64,000 bases of DNA. Origin: Azospirillum sp. SYSU D00513. GTDB lineage: Bacteria > Pseudomonadota > Alphaproteobacteria > Azospirillales > Azospirillaceae. The notes under the pieces were generated by a model. It saw only the letters and a program-made list of their open reading frames with translations. It was not told where the DNA came from and made no database searches. The stretch spans positions 62,001 to 126,000 of the forward strand of contig NZ_JAFIQV010000012.1 in the NCBI RefSeq assembly GCF_017356015.1. The letters are read 5' to 3'. Made by a program: the position numbers and the translations under genes. Positions 17,139-26,406 of the stretch are shown here, one piece after another; position 1 is the stretch's first letter; every line of letters starts with the position of its first letter.

Positions 17139-17345
17139 GTGCGCACTTTGCGGTGCGCATGACCCGCCATGACCAAGCGCGACGCCATCGACTGGACAGC
17201 CGTCGAAGCCGATTACCGCGCTGGAACCCTGTCAAACCGCCAAATTGCGGAGCGGCACGGCGTCTCGGAGAGCGCGATCCGCAAGCGGGCCACGGCCGGC
17301 GAGTGGGTGCGCACTTCGGGGAAAAGTGCGCACCAAAGTGCGCAC
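17139..17345. repeat. Cluster of GTGCGCAC octamers at the 5' end of terS
   Basis: The self-complementary octamer GTGCGCAC occurs at 17139, 17307, 17326 and 17338, and GTGCGCA at 17153. The cluster straddles the terS start. Small-terminase binding sites (pac or cosB) often lie in or next to terS, so this is a candidate packaging recognition region. Confidence 0.5.
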
Positions 17346-17747
17346 CAGCCGCTGGCCGAAATTCTGCCCCCGCTCGACCGGCCGCTCCGCTCCGCCGACG
17401 AGGTGCGCGACCACGTCGAGCATGGGCGCGAGATCGCCAGCCGCATGCTGGACGAGCTGGACGCCACCACGTCGCACGTCGGCGAGCTGGCGGCCATGAT
17501 CGAGGAGGAGACGGCGGAGGACCGGGACGGCAAGCGCCGGAACGCCATGCTGAAGGCCATCAGCCTCCCGGCCCGCGCCATGACCCTGAAGACCCTCGCG
17601 CAGGCATTGGCGGTGATGAAGGAAGTCGCTGGCGGTGCCAGCGGCAAGAAGGAAGAGGCCAAGGCCCAGGCGGAGAACGCCGCCAAGCCGGGCAACAAGT
17701 TCGCCCCTCCGGCGCCGCCGAAACTCGTCGTGGATAACGGCCGATGA
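17169..17747 (+). CDS. terS: Terminase small subunit
   Basis: The 192-aa protein has an N-terminal helix-turn-helix (LSNRQIAERHGVSESAIRKR, residues 18-38), a helical central oligomerisation region and a lysine/alanine-rich tail. This architecture is usual for phage small terminases that recognise pac or cos DNA and load the motor. The HTH-coding part of the gene contains three GTGCGCAC octamers. The stop overlaps the terL start by four bases. Confidence 0.85.
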   Translation: MTKRDAIDWTAVEADYRAGTLSNRQIAERHGVSESAIRKRATAGEWVRTSGKSAHQSAHQPLAEILPPLDRPLRSADEVRDHVEHGREIASRMLDELDATTSHVGELAAMIEEETAEDRDGKRRNAMLKAISLPARAMTLKTLAQALAVMKEVAGGASGKKEEAKAQAENAAKPGNKFAPPAPPKLVVDNGR

Positions 17748-19435
17748 CCGCACCTCGCTGGACAACCGCATGCCCGGACTGGGAACAGCGCATCGTGGCC
17801 GGGCAATCGCTCGTCCCGTGCCCACCGCTGTTCCCGGCAGAGGCGCAGGCAGCGCTGGATATCTTCCGCGGCCTAAAGATCGTGGACGTGCTCAACAGCC
17901 CGACCTTCGAAGAAGCCTGCCGGGAATGGGTGTTCGACTTCGTCGGCGCGGTGTTCGGCGCCTACGACCCGGACGCCGGGCGGCGGCTGATCAACGAATT
18001 CTTTTTGCTGATCAGTAAAAAGAACAGCAAATCGACGGTCGCGGCCGGGATCATGATCACGGCGCTTCTCCGCAACTGGCGGAAGAACGCCGAGTTCATC
18101 ATCATCGCGCCGACCATCCAGGTGGCTCGGAACTCCGCCGACCCGGCGATGGCGATGGTCGCCGCGGACCCGGAGTTGTTCAAGATCCTCCGCCCGGTCC
18201 CGCACCTGCGGATGATCGAGCATCGGACCACCGGGGCGACGCTGAAGATCCTGGCGGCCGACAGCGACGTGGTGACGGGCAACAAGGCAACGGGCGTCCT
18301 CATCGACGAGCTGCACCTGTTCGGGACTAAGGCCAACGCCGAGGCGATGTTGCGCGAGGCGCGCGGCGGCCTCACCAGCCGGCCGGAGGGGTTCGTTATC
18401 GCCCTGTCCACCCAGGGTGAGGAGCCCCCGGCGGGCGTCTTCAAGCAGTGGCTGGGCCGCTTCCGCGACATCCGCAGCGGCAAGCTCTCGGCTCCGAAGT
18501 CGCTGGGCGTGCTGTACGAGTTCCCCAAGGCCATGATCGAGGCCAAGGCCTACCTCGACCCGGCGAACTTCTTCATCACGAACCCCAACATCGGGGCGTC
18601 GGTGGACGAGGAGTTCCTGCTCGACGAATACGCCAAGGCGCAGCTCGGCGGAGAGGGGTCTGTCCGCGGCTTCCTCGCCAAGCACCTGAACGTCGAAGTC
18701 GGCATGAACATGGGCTCCGATGCCTGGGCCGGCGCCGAGTTCTGGGAGCCCTGCGGCGACAAGACGGTGACGCTGGAAGCGATCCTCGCCCGGTGCGAGG
18801 TGGTCGTCGTCGGCATCGACGGCGGCGGGCTGGATGACCTGCTCGGCCTGACCATCCTGGGACGCTGCCGGGAAACCCGGAAATGGCTGATCTGGAACCG
18901 GGCGTGGGCGCACAAGGTCGTGCTGAACCGCCGGAAGGAGATTGCGCCGCGCCTTCAGGACTTTGAGAAGGACGGCGACCTCCGCCTTGTCGACGATCCG
19001 GCCAAGGCCGTCACCGAGCTGGTCGACGTCGTCATGCAGGTCGAAGACGCCGGGCTCCTGGCCGACCAGGGCATCGGCGTGGACGCCGCCGGCATCGGCG
19101 AGATCGTGGACGGGCTGACCGGGCGCGGGATCGCGCTGGAGCGGATCATAGGCATCAGCCAGGGCTGGAAGTTGAACGGCGCCATCAAGACGACGGAGCG
19201 CCGGCTCGCGTCGAAGACGGTGTTGCACGGCGGCCGTCCCATGATGGCCTGGTGCGTTTCCAACGCCCGCGTCGTGCCACAGGGCAACGCCATCTCAATC
19301 ACCAAGCAGGTCAGCGGCTCGGCGAAGATCGACCCCGTCATGTCGACCTTCAACGCGGTCGCACTCATGGCCACCAACCCGGAAGCCAAGGGCGGCCCTT
19401 CGGTCTACGCGACCCGCGGCCTGCTGATCATGTGA
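17744..19435 (+). CDS. terL: Terminase large subunit (HK97-like)
   Basis: The 563-aa packaging motor has an N-terminal ATPase with the variant Walker A SKKNSKST near residues 90-97 and Walker B GVLIDELHLF near 184-193. A C-terminal RNase H-like nuclease starts with VVVGIDGGGLDDL near residue 350, including the metal-binding aspartates. It docks on the portal, pumps DNA into the prohead and cuts concatemers. Length and motif order fit the HK97/phiC31-like terminase group. Confidence 0.95.
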   Translation: MTAPRWTTACPDWEQRIVAGQSLVPCPPLFPAEAQAALDIFRGLKIVDVLNSPTFEEACREWVFDFVGAVFGAYDPDAGRRLINEFFLLISKKNSKSTVAAGIMITALLRNWRKNAEFIIIAPTIQVARNSADPAMAMVAADPELFKILRPVPHLRMIEHRTTGATLKILAADSDVVTGNKATGVLIDELHLFGTKANAEAMLREARGGLTSRPEGFVIALSTQGEEPPAGVFKQWLGRFRDIRSGKLSAPKSLGVLYEFPKAMIEAKAYLDPANFFITNPNIGASVDEEFLLDEYAKAQLGGEGSVRGFLAKHLNVEVGMNMGSDAWAGAEFWEPCGDKTVTLEAILARCEVVVVGIDGGGLDDLLGLTILGRCRETRKWLIWNRAWAHKVVLNRRKEIAPRLQDFEKDGDLRLVDDPAKAVTELVDVVMQVEDAGLLADQGIGVDAAGIGEIVDGLTGRGIALERIIGISQGWKLNGAIKTTERRLASKTVLHGGRPMMAWCVSNARVVPQGNAISITKQVSGSAKIDPVMSTFNAVALMATNPEAKGGPSVYATRGLLIM

Positions 19436-19442
19436 GGCACCG

Positions 19443-20696
19443 ATGGGCAAGCGAAAGCTGGAAAGGCTGCTGGCGGAAGCCGAGCAGCGGATCACGGCGC
19501 TGGAAACCATGCAGGCTCAAGACGACGGGCAAGCCTCCAGCGTCCCGAGCAATCAGGCATTGCTGGACGCCATGCGCGTCGAGCCCGGCAGCGCTTCGGT
19601 TACGATCGAGCAGGCGCTGAACAACCCGGCCGTCTTCCGCTGCGTGGATCTGGTGTCCGGTTCCATCGGCATGCTGCCGACCTACGTCATGCGCAAGATC
19701 GGCGGCAAGATCGAGAAGGCGGAGGATCACCCGCTCTTCGACCTGCTCATGTACCAGCCGAACTCCTGGCAGACGCCTTACGAGTTCAAGCAGGTCATGC
19801 AGTTCTGGGCTCTCGTCTACGGCAACGCCTATGCGGTGATCGTCTGGACGGGAAACCGGGTGGCCCATCTGATCCCCATCCACCCCAGCAAGGTGGTGGT
19901 GGAGCAGGCCCCGGACTGGACCGTCACCTACAAGGTCACGCGGCCCAATGGCACCACGGTCCCTCTGCCGGCGCGCGAGGTGCTGCATCTCCGGGGCATG
20001 TCGGCCGATGGGCTGACCGGCGTGTCGCGGGTGAAGAAGGCGGCCGAGACGATCTCGATCTCTCTGCAGGCCGGCCGGGCTGCCGAGCGGATTTTCCGCA
20101 ACGGCATGATGGTCGGGGGCAACCTGAAGCACCCCGGCAAGCTTGGTCCGGAGGGCAAGAAGTTCCTTCGGGAGAGCTTGGAGGAGATCCACTCCGGACC
20201 GGAGAACGCTGGCAAGTGGATCATCACCGAGGAGGGGATGGAGGCAAAGCCCTTCGCCAACACGGCGAAGGACTCGCAGCTCCTCGAAATGCGGGCCGGG
20301 CTGGTCGAGGAGATCGCCCGGGTGTTCGGCGTGCCGCGCCCGCTGATGGGGGTGGATGACACCTCCTGGGGCTCGGGCATCGAGCAGCTTGCCATCCTCT
20401 TCGTCCGGTTCGGGCTGGCCCCCTGGTTCAAGGCCTGGGAGGAAGCGCTGACCCGCTCGTGCCTGCCCCTGTCCGACCGGGGCGTCATCTACTTCGACTT
20501 CGACGAAACCGAGCTGCTGCGCGGCACCCTGAAGGACCAGGCCGAATTCTTCGCCCGTGCCCTGGGCTCCGGCGGGCACCGGCCGTGGATGGAAGCCAAC
20601 GAAGTTCGCGAGGCCACCGGCCTCGGCCAACACCAGGACGGGGGCGGCCTCGTCAGCGCAGGGGAAAAAAGCAATGTCGCTCCGCAAGCTGCCTGA
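19443..20696 (+). CDS. Portal protein (HK97 family)
   Basis: The 417-aa product shows HK97-portal features: an early ALNNPAVFRCVDLVSGSIG helix, MYQPNSWQTPYEFKQVM near residue 105, LPAREVLHLRGMS near 180 and the clip/stem region around VFGVPRPLMGVDD near 300. It forms the dodecameric DNA channel at the capsid vertex. It starts seven bases after terL and overlaps the protease gene by 23 bases. Confidence 0.93.
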   Translation: MGKRKLERLLAEAEQRITALETMQAQDDGQASSVPSNQALLDAMRVEPGSASVTIEQALNNPAVFRCVDLVSGSIGMLPTYVMRKIGGKIEKAEDHPLFDLLMYQPNSWQTPYEFKQVMQFWALVYGNAYAVIVWTGNRVAHLIPIHPSKVVVEQAPDWTVTYKVTRPNGTTVPLPAREVLHLRGMSADGLTGVSRVKKAAETISISLQAGRAAERIFRNGMMVGGNLKHPGKLGPEGKKFLRESLEEIHSGPENAGKWIITEEGMEAKPFANTAKDSQLLEMRAGLVEEIARVFGVPRPLMGVDDTSWGSGIEQLAILFVRFGLAPWFKAWEEALTRSCLPLSDRGVIYFDFDETELLRGTLKDQAEFFARALGSGGHRPWMEANEVREATGLGQHQDGGGLVSAGEKSNVAPQAA

Positions 20697-21525
20697 GATT
20701 AAGGCCTTCCAGCATTCCGACATCCTCCAGTTCGACGCGCCGGATGATGCGGTCGAGCAGTTCAACGCCGAGATCCAGGCGGCTGGCGACCAGGGTGACA
20801 ACGTCATCGCCATTTACGGCCCGATCGGGCGCGACCCGTTCACGGACGTGGACAACACGGAGCGGCGGATCTCCGCGGCCCTGCGCTCCATCGGCCGCAA
20901 GGACGTGACGGTCAACGTCAACTCGCCGGGCGGCAACTTCCTGTCGGGTCTGGCGATCTACAACCTGCTGCGGGCGCACCCGGCGAAGGTGACGGTCAAC
21001 GTCCTGGCGATGGCCGGCTCCGCTGCCTCCGTGATCGCCATGGCCGGCGACGAGGTGCTGATGGCCGATGGCGCGTTCATCATGGTCCACAACGCCTCCG
21101 CCGTGGTGATGGGCAACAAGTACGACGCCAAGGACGCGGTCGAACTCCTCGCCGAGGTGGACGATGGCATGGCCGAGATCTACGCGGCCCGGGCCGGCGT
21201 CACGAAGGCGGAGGCCGCCGGCTGGATGGACAAGGGCCGGGGCAAGGGCACGATGTTCAACGCCTCGGCCGCCATCGAGCGCGGACTCGCGGACGGCAAG
21301 CTGCCCGCCGGCGCCATCAAGGTTTCGGCCGATGCGAGCAAGAGAATTCCCGTCGAGCGCGTCATCGAGCGCGCCCTGACGGCACGGGGGCTGTCGAGCG
21401 CCGAGGCGAAGGCGACGGTCTCCGAACTGAAATCCGGCATGCGCGACGCTGCCGCGAACGTCACGCGCGACGCTGACGGCATCAAGGCCGCCATCGAGCG
21501 GCTTCGGACCACCATTCGCACATAA
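20674..21525 (+). CDS. ClpP-type head maturation protease
   Basis: The 283-aa protein starts at ATG 20674, preceded by AGGGG. A longer in-frame start would lie deep in the portal gene. The S14 ClpP fold is shown by VNVNSPGGNFLSGLAIYN, the serine motif GSAASVIAMAG (Ser near 119) and the histidine in FIMVHNA (near 139). It cleaves scaffold or capsid delta domains during prohead maturation. The C-terminal third is helical and may act as scaffold. It is followed after 11 bases by the capsid gene. Confidence 0.93.
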   Translation: MSLRKLPEIKAFQHSDILQFDAPDDAVEQFNAEIQAAGDQGDNVIAIYGPIGRDPFTDVDNTERRISAALRSIGRKDVTVNVNSPGGNFLSGLAIYNLLRAHPAKVTVNVLAMAGSAASVIAMAGDEVLMADGAFIMVHNASAVVMGNKYDAKDAVELLAEVDDGMAEIYAARAGVTKAEAAGWMDKGRGKGTMFNASAAIERGLADGKLPAGAIKVSADASKRIPVERVIERALTARGLSSAEAKATVSELKSGMRDAAANVTRDADGIKAAIERLRTTIRT

Positions 21526-21536
21526 GGACTGCGAAC

Positions 21537-22844
21537 ATGACGAAGATGATCAACCCGCGCCCGCTGCGCGGGATCGTCTCCCTGCGCGCGAACGGCAGCG
21601 GCGACGTGGCCACCCTGATCGAGGCCTTGAACAAGGACTGGACCGAGTTCAAGGCCACCATGGCCGAGAAGGACAAGGAGATCACCAAGCGTTTCGACGA
21701 CGTGGTGACGACCGAGAAGCTGGAGCGCATCAACTCCAGCGTCGGCGACCTGACCAAGGCCCTGGATGACGTGAACGCCAAGCTGGCGGGCATCACCCTC
21801 AACGGCAACGGGAACGACAAGGACGACCTGTCCGAGGCCGACCGCGAGTACCGCGCGACCTTCGAGGAGTGGTTCCGCTCCGGCGAGGGCGAGAGCAAGG
21901 TGAAGGCCGCCAACCGGGCCGGCGATATCACCGCCGCCTACTCCGTGGGCGACAGCGACAAGGGCGGCTACACGGCGCCCATCGAGTGGGATCGCACCAT
22001 CACCGACAAGCGGGTGGAGATCTCCCCGATGCGTCGGTATGCGTCGAAGCAGAACGTCACCGGCCAGGGCTTCAAGAAGCTCTACAACGTGCACGGCACC
22101 ACGTCGGGCTGGGTCGGCGAGACGAGCGAACGCGCCCAGACGGGCGGCTCGGCCCTGGTCGAGTATGCGTTCTCCTTCGGCGAGATCTACGCCATGCCGG
22201 CGGCGACGCAGCGCATCCTGGAGGACTCCGAGATCAACATCGCCGCGTGGCTCTCGGGCGAGGTGAACATCGAGTTCGCCGTCCAGGAGGGCGTGGCCTT
22301 CGTCTCGGGCGACGGCGTGAACAAGGCCAAGGGCGTCCTGAAGTACACCGCCACCGACGAGGCGGCCCTGCCGGCGGCGCAGCGCCACCCGCTCGGCCCG
22401 ATCGCCGAGGTGCGGACGGGCAACGCCAACACCATCACCGCCGATGGCCTCGTGGATCTGATCTACGACCTGCCGGAGGATCGCTCGCAGGGGGCGGCGC
22501 TCTACGCCAACCGCAAGACCCACGCCACCATCCGCAAGATGAAGGACGGGCAGGGCAACTTCCTGTGGCAGGCGCCCTTCCAGGCGGGCCAGCCGGCGCA
22601 GGTTCTGGGGCAGCCGATCAACGAACTGTCCGGCCTGCCGGATGTGGCGGCGAACTCGATCCCGCTCATCTTCGGCAACATGGAGCAGGGCTACCGGATC
22701 TTCGACCGCGTCGGAATGTCGGTCCTGCGCGACCCCTACACCCAGAAGCCCTACGTGCTCTTCTACACCACCAAGCGCGTGGGCGGCGGCCTCTGGAACC
22801 CCGAGTGGCTGCGCTATCACCGCGTCGCGGCGCCGGCCGCCTGA
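21537..22844 (+). CDS. Major capsid protein (HK97 fold)
   Basis: The 435-aa protein has an N-terminal coiled-coil delta-like domain (about residues 20-100, including DDVVTTEKLERINSSVGDL). The HK97 capsid core follows: E-loop, SDKGGYTAPIEWDRTITDK near 140, AMPAATQRILEDSEINIAAW near 220 and DPYTQKPYVLFYTTKRVGGG near the end. The delta domain is probably removed by the ClpP-like protease upstream. Confidence 0.95.
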   Translation: MTKMINPRPLRGIVSLRANGSGDVATLIEALNKDWTEFKATMAEKDKEITKRFDDVVTTEKLERINSSVGDLTKALDDVNAKLAGITLNGNGNDKDDLSEADREYRATFEEWFRSGEGESKVKAANRAGDITAAYSVGDSDKGGYTAPIEWDRTITDKRVEISPMRRYASKQNVTGQGFKKLYNVHGTTSGWVGETSERAQTGGSALVEYAFSFGEIYAMPAATQRILEDSEINIAAWLSGEVNIEFAVQEGVAFVSGDGVNKAKGVLKYTATDEAALPAAQRHPLGPIAEVRTGNANTITADGLVDLIYDLPEDRSQGAALYANRKTHATIRKMKDGQGNFLWQAPFQAGQPAQVLGQPINELSGLPDVAANSIPLIFGNMEQGYRIFDRVGMSVLRDPYTQKPYVLFYTTKRVGGGLWNPEWLRYHRVAAPAA

Positions 22845-22901
22845 TGACGGCGGGGCGGGCTTCGGCCCGCTCCGGCCCTCCCTTTTCCCAGGAGACGACC
22901 A

Positions 22902-23072
22902 ATGAAGTTCATCAAGCCGTTCCGCGGCGTGAAGGCCGGCGAGATCTACCCGACCGAGTTCAAGCCGGGCGACACGTGCCCCGACGAGCTGGCCGGCGCG
23001 GCCGAGGCGCTGGGCGCCTTGGAGGAAGCCAAGCCCGCGCCGAAGTCCAAGACCGAGAAGACCGAGGGCTGA
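22902..23072 (+). CDS. Small hypothetical head-region protein (56 aa)
   Basis: The frame from ATG 22902, with CAGGAGAC nine bases upstream, encodes MKFIKPFRGVKAGEIYPTEF followed by an acidic, alanine-rich stretch and a lysine-rich end. Similar tiny proteins follow capsid genes in HK97-like phages, sometimes as head-decoration or assembly factors. No domain was recognised. Confidence 0.6.
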   Translation: MKFIKPFRGVKAGEIYPTEFKPGDTCPDELAGAAEALGALEEAKPAPKSKTEKTEG

Positions 23073-23075
23073 CCC

Positions 23076-23390
23076 ATGGCCGCCGTCACCCTGGATGAAG
23101 CCAAGGCGCACCTCCGCGTGGACGGAGGCGCCGAGGACGCCGACCTCACGCTGAAGCTGATGGCGGCCGAGGATGCGGCGGCCCAGTACATCAACCGGCC
23201 CATCCCCTGGACGAACGCCGAGGGCCAGGCGGTGCCTGTTCCGGCGTCGGTGAAGGTCGCGATCCTGCTGATCCTCGGCGACCTCTACGCCAACCGTGAG
23301 GGCTCCGTGATCGGCAACGGCGTGGTGCGGGTGGAGAACTCCACAGTGGACATGCTGCTCGACCCCTACCGGCTGATGGGCTTCGCCTGA
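23076..23390 (+). CDS. Head-tail connector (gp6-like, phage_connect family)
   Basis: The 104-aa protein begins VTLDEAKAHLRVDG and continues with DADLTLKLMAAEDAAAQYIN, the typical four-helix HK97 gp6 pattern. It ends with a short strand around YRLMGFA. It forms the ring below the portal that accepts the stopper. It overlaps the next start by one base. Confidence 0.88.
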   Translation: MAAVTLDEAKAHLRVDGGAEDADLTLKLMAAEDAAAQYINRPIPWTNAEGQAVPVPASVKVAILLILGDLYANREGSVIGNGVVRVENSTVDMLLDPYRLMGFA

Positions 23391-23719
23391 TGCGGCGGCC
23401 GACCGCTGGCGAGCTGAACCGCCGGGTGCGGGTCCTGCGCCGGCAGGACTTCCCTGACAGCACGGACGGCATCACGCCCACGCACGACGAGATCGCCCAG
23501 GTGTGGGCAAAGATCGAGCCGGTGGGCGGCGCCATCCACTATGGGTCCGTGCAGACCGGCAACATGGTCACGCACCGGATCACCATCCGATACCGGACGG
23601 ACATCACCGCCGAACACGAGATCCACCACGACGGCACCCGCTACCGCGTGAAGCGGACGGCGGCGCTGGGCGGCGGGCGCGAGTTCACGGTGATCGACGC
23701 GGAGGAGTTGGGCTCATGA
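23390..23719 (+). CDS. Head closure (stopper) protein
   Basis: The 109-aa beta-rich product matches SPP1 gp16-like head-closure proteins: a first strand GELNRRVRVLRRQD, EIAQVWAKIEPVGG, and HRITIRYRTDITAEHEI followed by YRVKRTAALGGGREF. It seals the packaged head and binds the tail. Translation is coupled with its neighbours (one-base and four-base overlaps). Confidence 0.87.
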   Translation: MRRPTAGELNRRVRVLRRQDFPDSTDGITPTHDEIAQVWAKIEPVGGAIHYGSVQTGNMVTHRITIRYRTDITAEHEIHHDGTRYRVKRTAALGGGREFTVIDAEELGS

Positions 23720-24150
23720 TCGAATTGCACGAGAAGCTGGTCGGTCACCGCCGCATCGACTTCGACCGGAAGAAGCTCCGGAAGGCGGTGCGCGAGGGCG
23801 CCAAGCTGGTGCGGCGCGAAGGCCGCAGGCTGGCCGGCAAGAAGGCCGGCGGCGGCAAGGCCTACAGGGTCTGGGGCGACATGCTGCACAAGGGCTCGGC
23901 GCCCGGTGAGGCCCCGACGAAGGTCACCGGCACGCTTCAGCGCAGCATCTTCTACCGGACGCTCGACGACAACGGCCTGTCCATGTCGGTGGGACCGGCC
24001 GCGCGGCGGGTCTTCTACGCCCGCTTCCTGGCCGCCGGCACCCAGAAGATGGCCGCGCGACCCTTCATGGGCGAGGCGCTGGAACGCACCGAAAGCCCCG
24101 TCCGCGATTTCCTGCGGGCCGGCCTGGAAGAGAGCCTGACCCCACGATGA
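23716..24150 (+). CDS. HK97 gp10-like morphogenesis protein
   Basis: The 144-aa basic protein has the HK97-gp10 order: amphipathic N-terminal helix (KKLRKAVREGAKLVRREG), then GTLQRSIFYRT, and YARFLAAGTQKMAARPFMGEAL near the end. It is found between head-closure and tail-terminator genes and joins head-tail assembly. The ATG at 23716 overlaps the previous stop and is preferred over the far longer open frame. Confidence 0.88.
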   Translation: MIELHEKLVGHRRIDFDRKKLRKAVREGAKLVRREGRRLAGKKAGGGKAYRVWGDMLHKGSAPGEAPTKVTGTLQRSIFYRTLDDNGLSMSVGPAARRVFYARFLAAGTQKMAARPFMGEALERTESPVRDFLRAGLEESLTPR

Positions 24151-24725
24151 ACCTGTCCCTCATCATCACCCGCCTGCGGGAGCGCTGCCCGGTCTTTGGC
24201 CCCCGCGTTGCGGGCGCGGCGGAGTTCAAGGCCCTGCCCGAGACGGCCAACCTGCCGGTTCCGGCGGCCTACGTCCTGCCGCTCGACGACAAGGCGGAGC
24301 CGGTCAAGGAGCTGAACGAATTCCGGCAGGACATCCGCGACAGCTTCGCCGTCGTCGTGGTCGTCTCCAACAAGGGGGACGAGCGCGGGCAGGCCGCCGC
24401 GGCGGACCTGCACGCCATTCGGGCCGAACTCTGGCGCGCCCTGCTCGGCTGGGAGCCCGACACGGATTACGGCTGGATCGAGTACGAGGGCGGGGAGGTG
24501 GTCCACATGGACCGCGCCCGGCTCTACTACCAGTTCGAATTCGGCGCCGACTACACCATCGGCCCCGAAGAGACGGGCCAGGGTGCGGACCTCGACGCCC
24601 TGCCGGAGTTCCACGGCGCCGGCATCCGGATCGACGCCATCGACCCCGCCGACCCCAACCTCTCCCGCCCCGGGCCGGACGGCCGCATCGAGGCGGAAGC
24701 CGACTTCACCATCCCGACCACCTGA
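24147..24725 (+). CDS. Tail terminator/completion protein (gp37-like)
   Basis: The 192-aa product starts MNLSLIITRLRERCPVFG, continues with LPVPAAYVLPLDDKAEP and a beta-strand RDSFAVVVVVSNKGDER, and has an acidic tail. This is the pattern of phage gp37/DUF1834-like tail-terminator proteins in contractile-tail operons. It caps the tail at the neck. The ATGA overlap with gp10 and the position before DUF2635 and sheath fit. Confidence 0.8.
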   Translation: MNLSLIITRLRERCPVFGPRVAGAAEFKALPETANLPVPAAYVLPLDDKAEPVKELNEFRQDIRDSFAVVVVVSNKGDERGQAAAADLHAIRAELWRALLGWEPDTDYGWIEYEGGEVVHMDRARLYYQFEFGADYTIGPEETGQGADLDALPEFHGAGIRIDAIDPADPNLSRPGPDGRIEAEADFTIPTT

Positions 24726-24735
24726 GGAGCCACGA

Positions 24736-24900
24736 ATGTTCGTGAAGCCCGCCGCCGGATTGCTCGTGCGCGATCCGGTCAACAGGGAGCCTTTGCCCGC
24801 CGAAGGGCGCGAGGTCCCCGACGATCAGTTCTGGCACCGCCGTCTCGCTGACGGCGACGTGGTGCTGGCCAAGCCGCCCGCCACGAAGAAGGAGGCCTAA
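24736..24900 (+). CDS. DUF2635 protein (Mu gp38-like, 54 aa)
   Basis: The frame MFVKPAAGLLVRDPVNREPL continues with LPAEGREVPDDQFWHRRLADGD, the DUF2635 pattern that sits directly before the sheath gene in Mu-like tail operons. Mu gp38 is essential but its role is not well defined. The ATG at 24736 has GAGGAG upstream. Confidence 0.8.
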   Translation: MFVKPAAGLLVRDPVNREPLPAEGREVPDDQFWHRRLADGDVVLAKPPATKKEA

Positions 24901-24903
24901 GCC

Positions 24904-26391
24904 ATGGTCAGCTTCGCCAACACCCCGGCCAACCTCCGGGTCCCTCTGTTCTACGCCGAGGTGGACGGCTCCCAGGCCGGCTACTTCGCGCAGGATCAGC
25001 GCGCCCTCCTCATCGGCCAAAAGCTGGCCGCCGGCACCGCCCCCGTCAACGTGCCCGTCATGGTGTCCAGCGTGGACCAGGCCCGCGCGCTCGCCGGCGC
25101 AGGCTCCATGCTGGCCCTGATGGTCGCGGCCTACCGCCGCAACGACGACTTCGGCGCGGTCTGGATCCTGCCCTTGCAGGATGAGGCGGCCGGCGTTGCC
25201 GCGACCGGGACCGTCGCCCTGACCGGCACCGCGACCGCCGCCGGCACGCTGAGCCTCTACGTCGCCGGCCAGCTCGTCCGCCAGGGTGTCGCCATCGGCG
25301 CCACGGCCGCCGCCGTCGCCACGGCGCTCGCGGCCACCATCAACGCCCTGCCGGATCTTCCGGTGACAGCCGTGGCGGCGACGGGCACGGTCACCCTGAC
25401 GGCCAAGCACAAGGGACTGCTCGGCAACGACATCGACGTGCGGCTCAACTACCGGGGTGGCGCCGGGGGCGAGCAGACGCCCGCCGGGCTGTCGGCGGTG
25501 GTCACGGCCATGGCGGGCGGCACGGCCAACCCGGTCCTGTCGTCGGCTCTGGCCGCGCTGGGCGACGAGGAGTTCGACTTCGTGGCCTGCCCCTACACCG
25601 ACACCACGTCGCTGGACGCCATCAAGACGCTGATGGATGACCAGACGGGGCGGTGGTCCTGGTCGAAGCAGATCTACGGCCACGTGTTCAGCGCCAAGCG
25701 CGGCACCGTCGCGGCGCTCTCGACCTTCGGCAACGGGCGCAACGACCCGCACGTCTCGGTGATGGGCTACAACGACAGCCCGACGCCGCCGTGGGAGTGG
25801 GCCGCCGCCTTCGCCGCGCAGTCCGGCAAGGCCCTGCGCATCGACCCGGCCCGGCCCCTCCAGACGCTCTCCCTGGTGGGCGTCATGGCGGCCCCGGTGT
25901 CCAGCCGGTTCACGCTGTCGGAGCGCCAGATCCTGCTCTTCGACGGCATCGCCACGCACATGACCGGGCCGGACGGGACGGTGCGCATCGAGCGCGCCAT
26001 CACGACCTACCAGACCAACGCCTTCGGCCAGACGGACCCGAGCTTCCTGGACGTGGAGACGAACTTCACGCTGGCGGCCATCATCCGCCGGATGCGGCAG
26101 GCGATCACCACGAAGTTCCCCCGCCACAAGCTGGCGAGCGACGGGACGAGCTTCGGCGCCGGACAGGCCATCGTCACGCCGAAGATCATCAAGGCGGAGC
26201 TGATCGCCCAGTACAGCCAGATGGAAGCGCTCGGGCTGGTCGAGAACATGGCCGCCTTCAAGGCCAACCTCATCGTGGAACGCAACCCGGACGATCCCAA
26301 CCGGATCGACGTGCTCTACCCGCCGGATCTCGTGAACCAGCTCCGCGTCTTCGCGGTCCTGGCGCAGTTCCGGCTCCAGTATCAGGCCTAA
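24904..26391 (+). CDS. Contractile tail sheath protein (Mu gpL-like)
   Basis: The 495-aa protein begins FANTPANLRVPLFYAEVDGS and shows the sheath features NFAQ-type handshake strands and the conserved C-terminal subtilisin-like sheath domain (FGQTDPSFLDVETNFTLAAI, ending AQFRLQYQA). Residues about 95-180 form an inserted alanine-rich beta domain likely exposed on the outside. It polymerises round the tube and contracts on infection. AAGGAGG lies in the end of the previous gene. Confidence 0.93.
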   Translation: MVSFANTPANLRVPLFYAEVDGSQAGYFAQDQRALLIGQKLAAGTAPVNVPVMVSSVDQARALAGAGSMLALMVAAYRRNDDFGAVWILPLQDEAAGVAATGTVALTGTATAAGTLSLYVAGQLVRQGVAIGATAAAVATALAATINALPDLPVTAVAATGTVTLTAKHKGLLGNDIDVRLNYRGGAGGEQTPAGLSAVVTAMAGGTANPVLSSALAALGDEEFDFVACPYTDTTSLDAIKTLMDDQTGRWSWSKQIYGHVFSAKRGTVAALSTFGNGRNDPHVSVMGYNDSPTPPWEWAAAFAAQSGKALRIDPARPLQTLSLVGVMAAPVSSRFTLSERQILLFDGIATHMTGPDGTVRIERAITTYQTNAFGQTDPSFLDVETNFTLAAIIRRMRQAITTKFPRHKLASDGTSFGAGQAIVTPKIIKAELIAQYSQMEALGLVENMAAFKANLIVERNPDDPNRIDVLYPPDLVNQLRVFAVLAQFRLQYQA

Positions 26392-26406
26392 GGAGGGCCA
26401 GACCCC

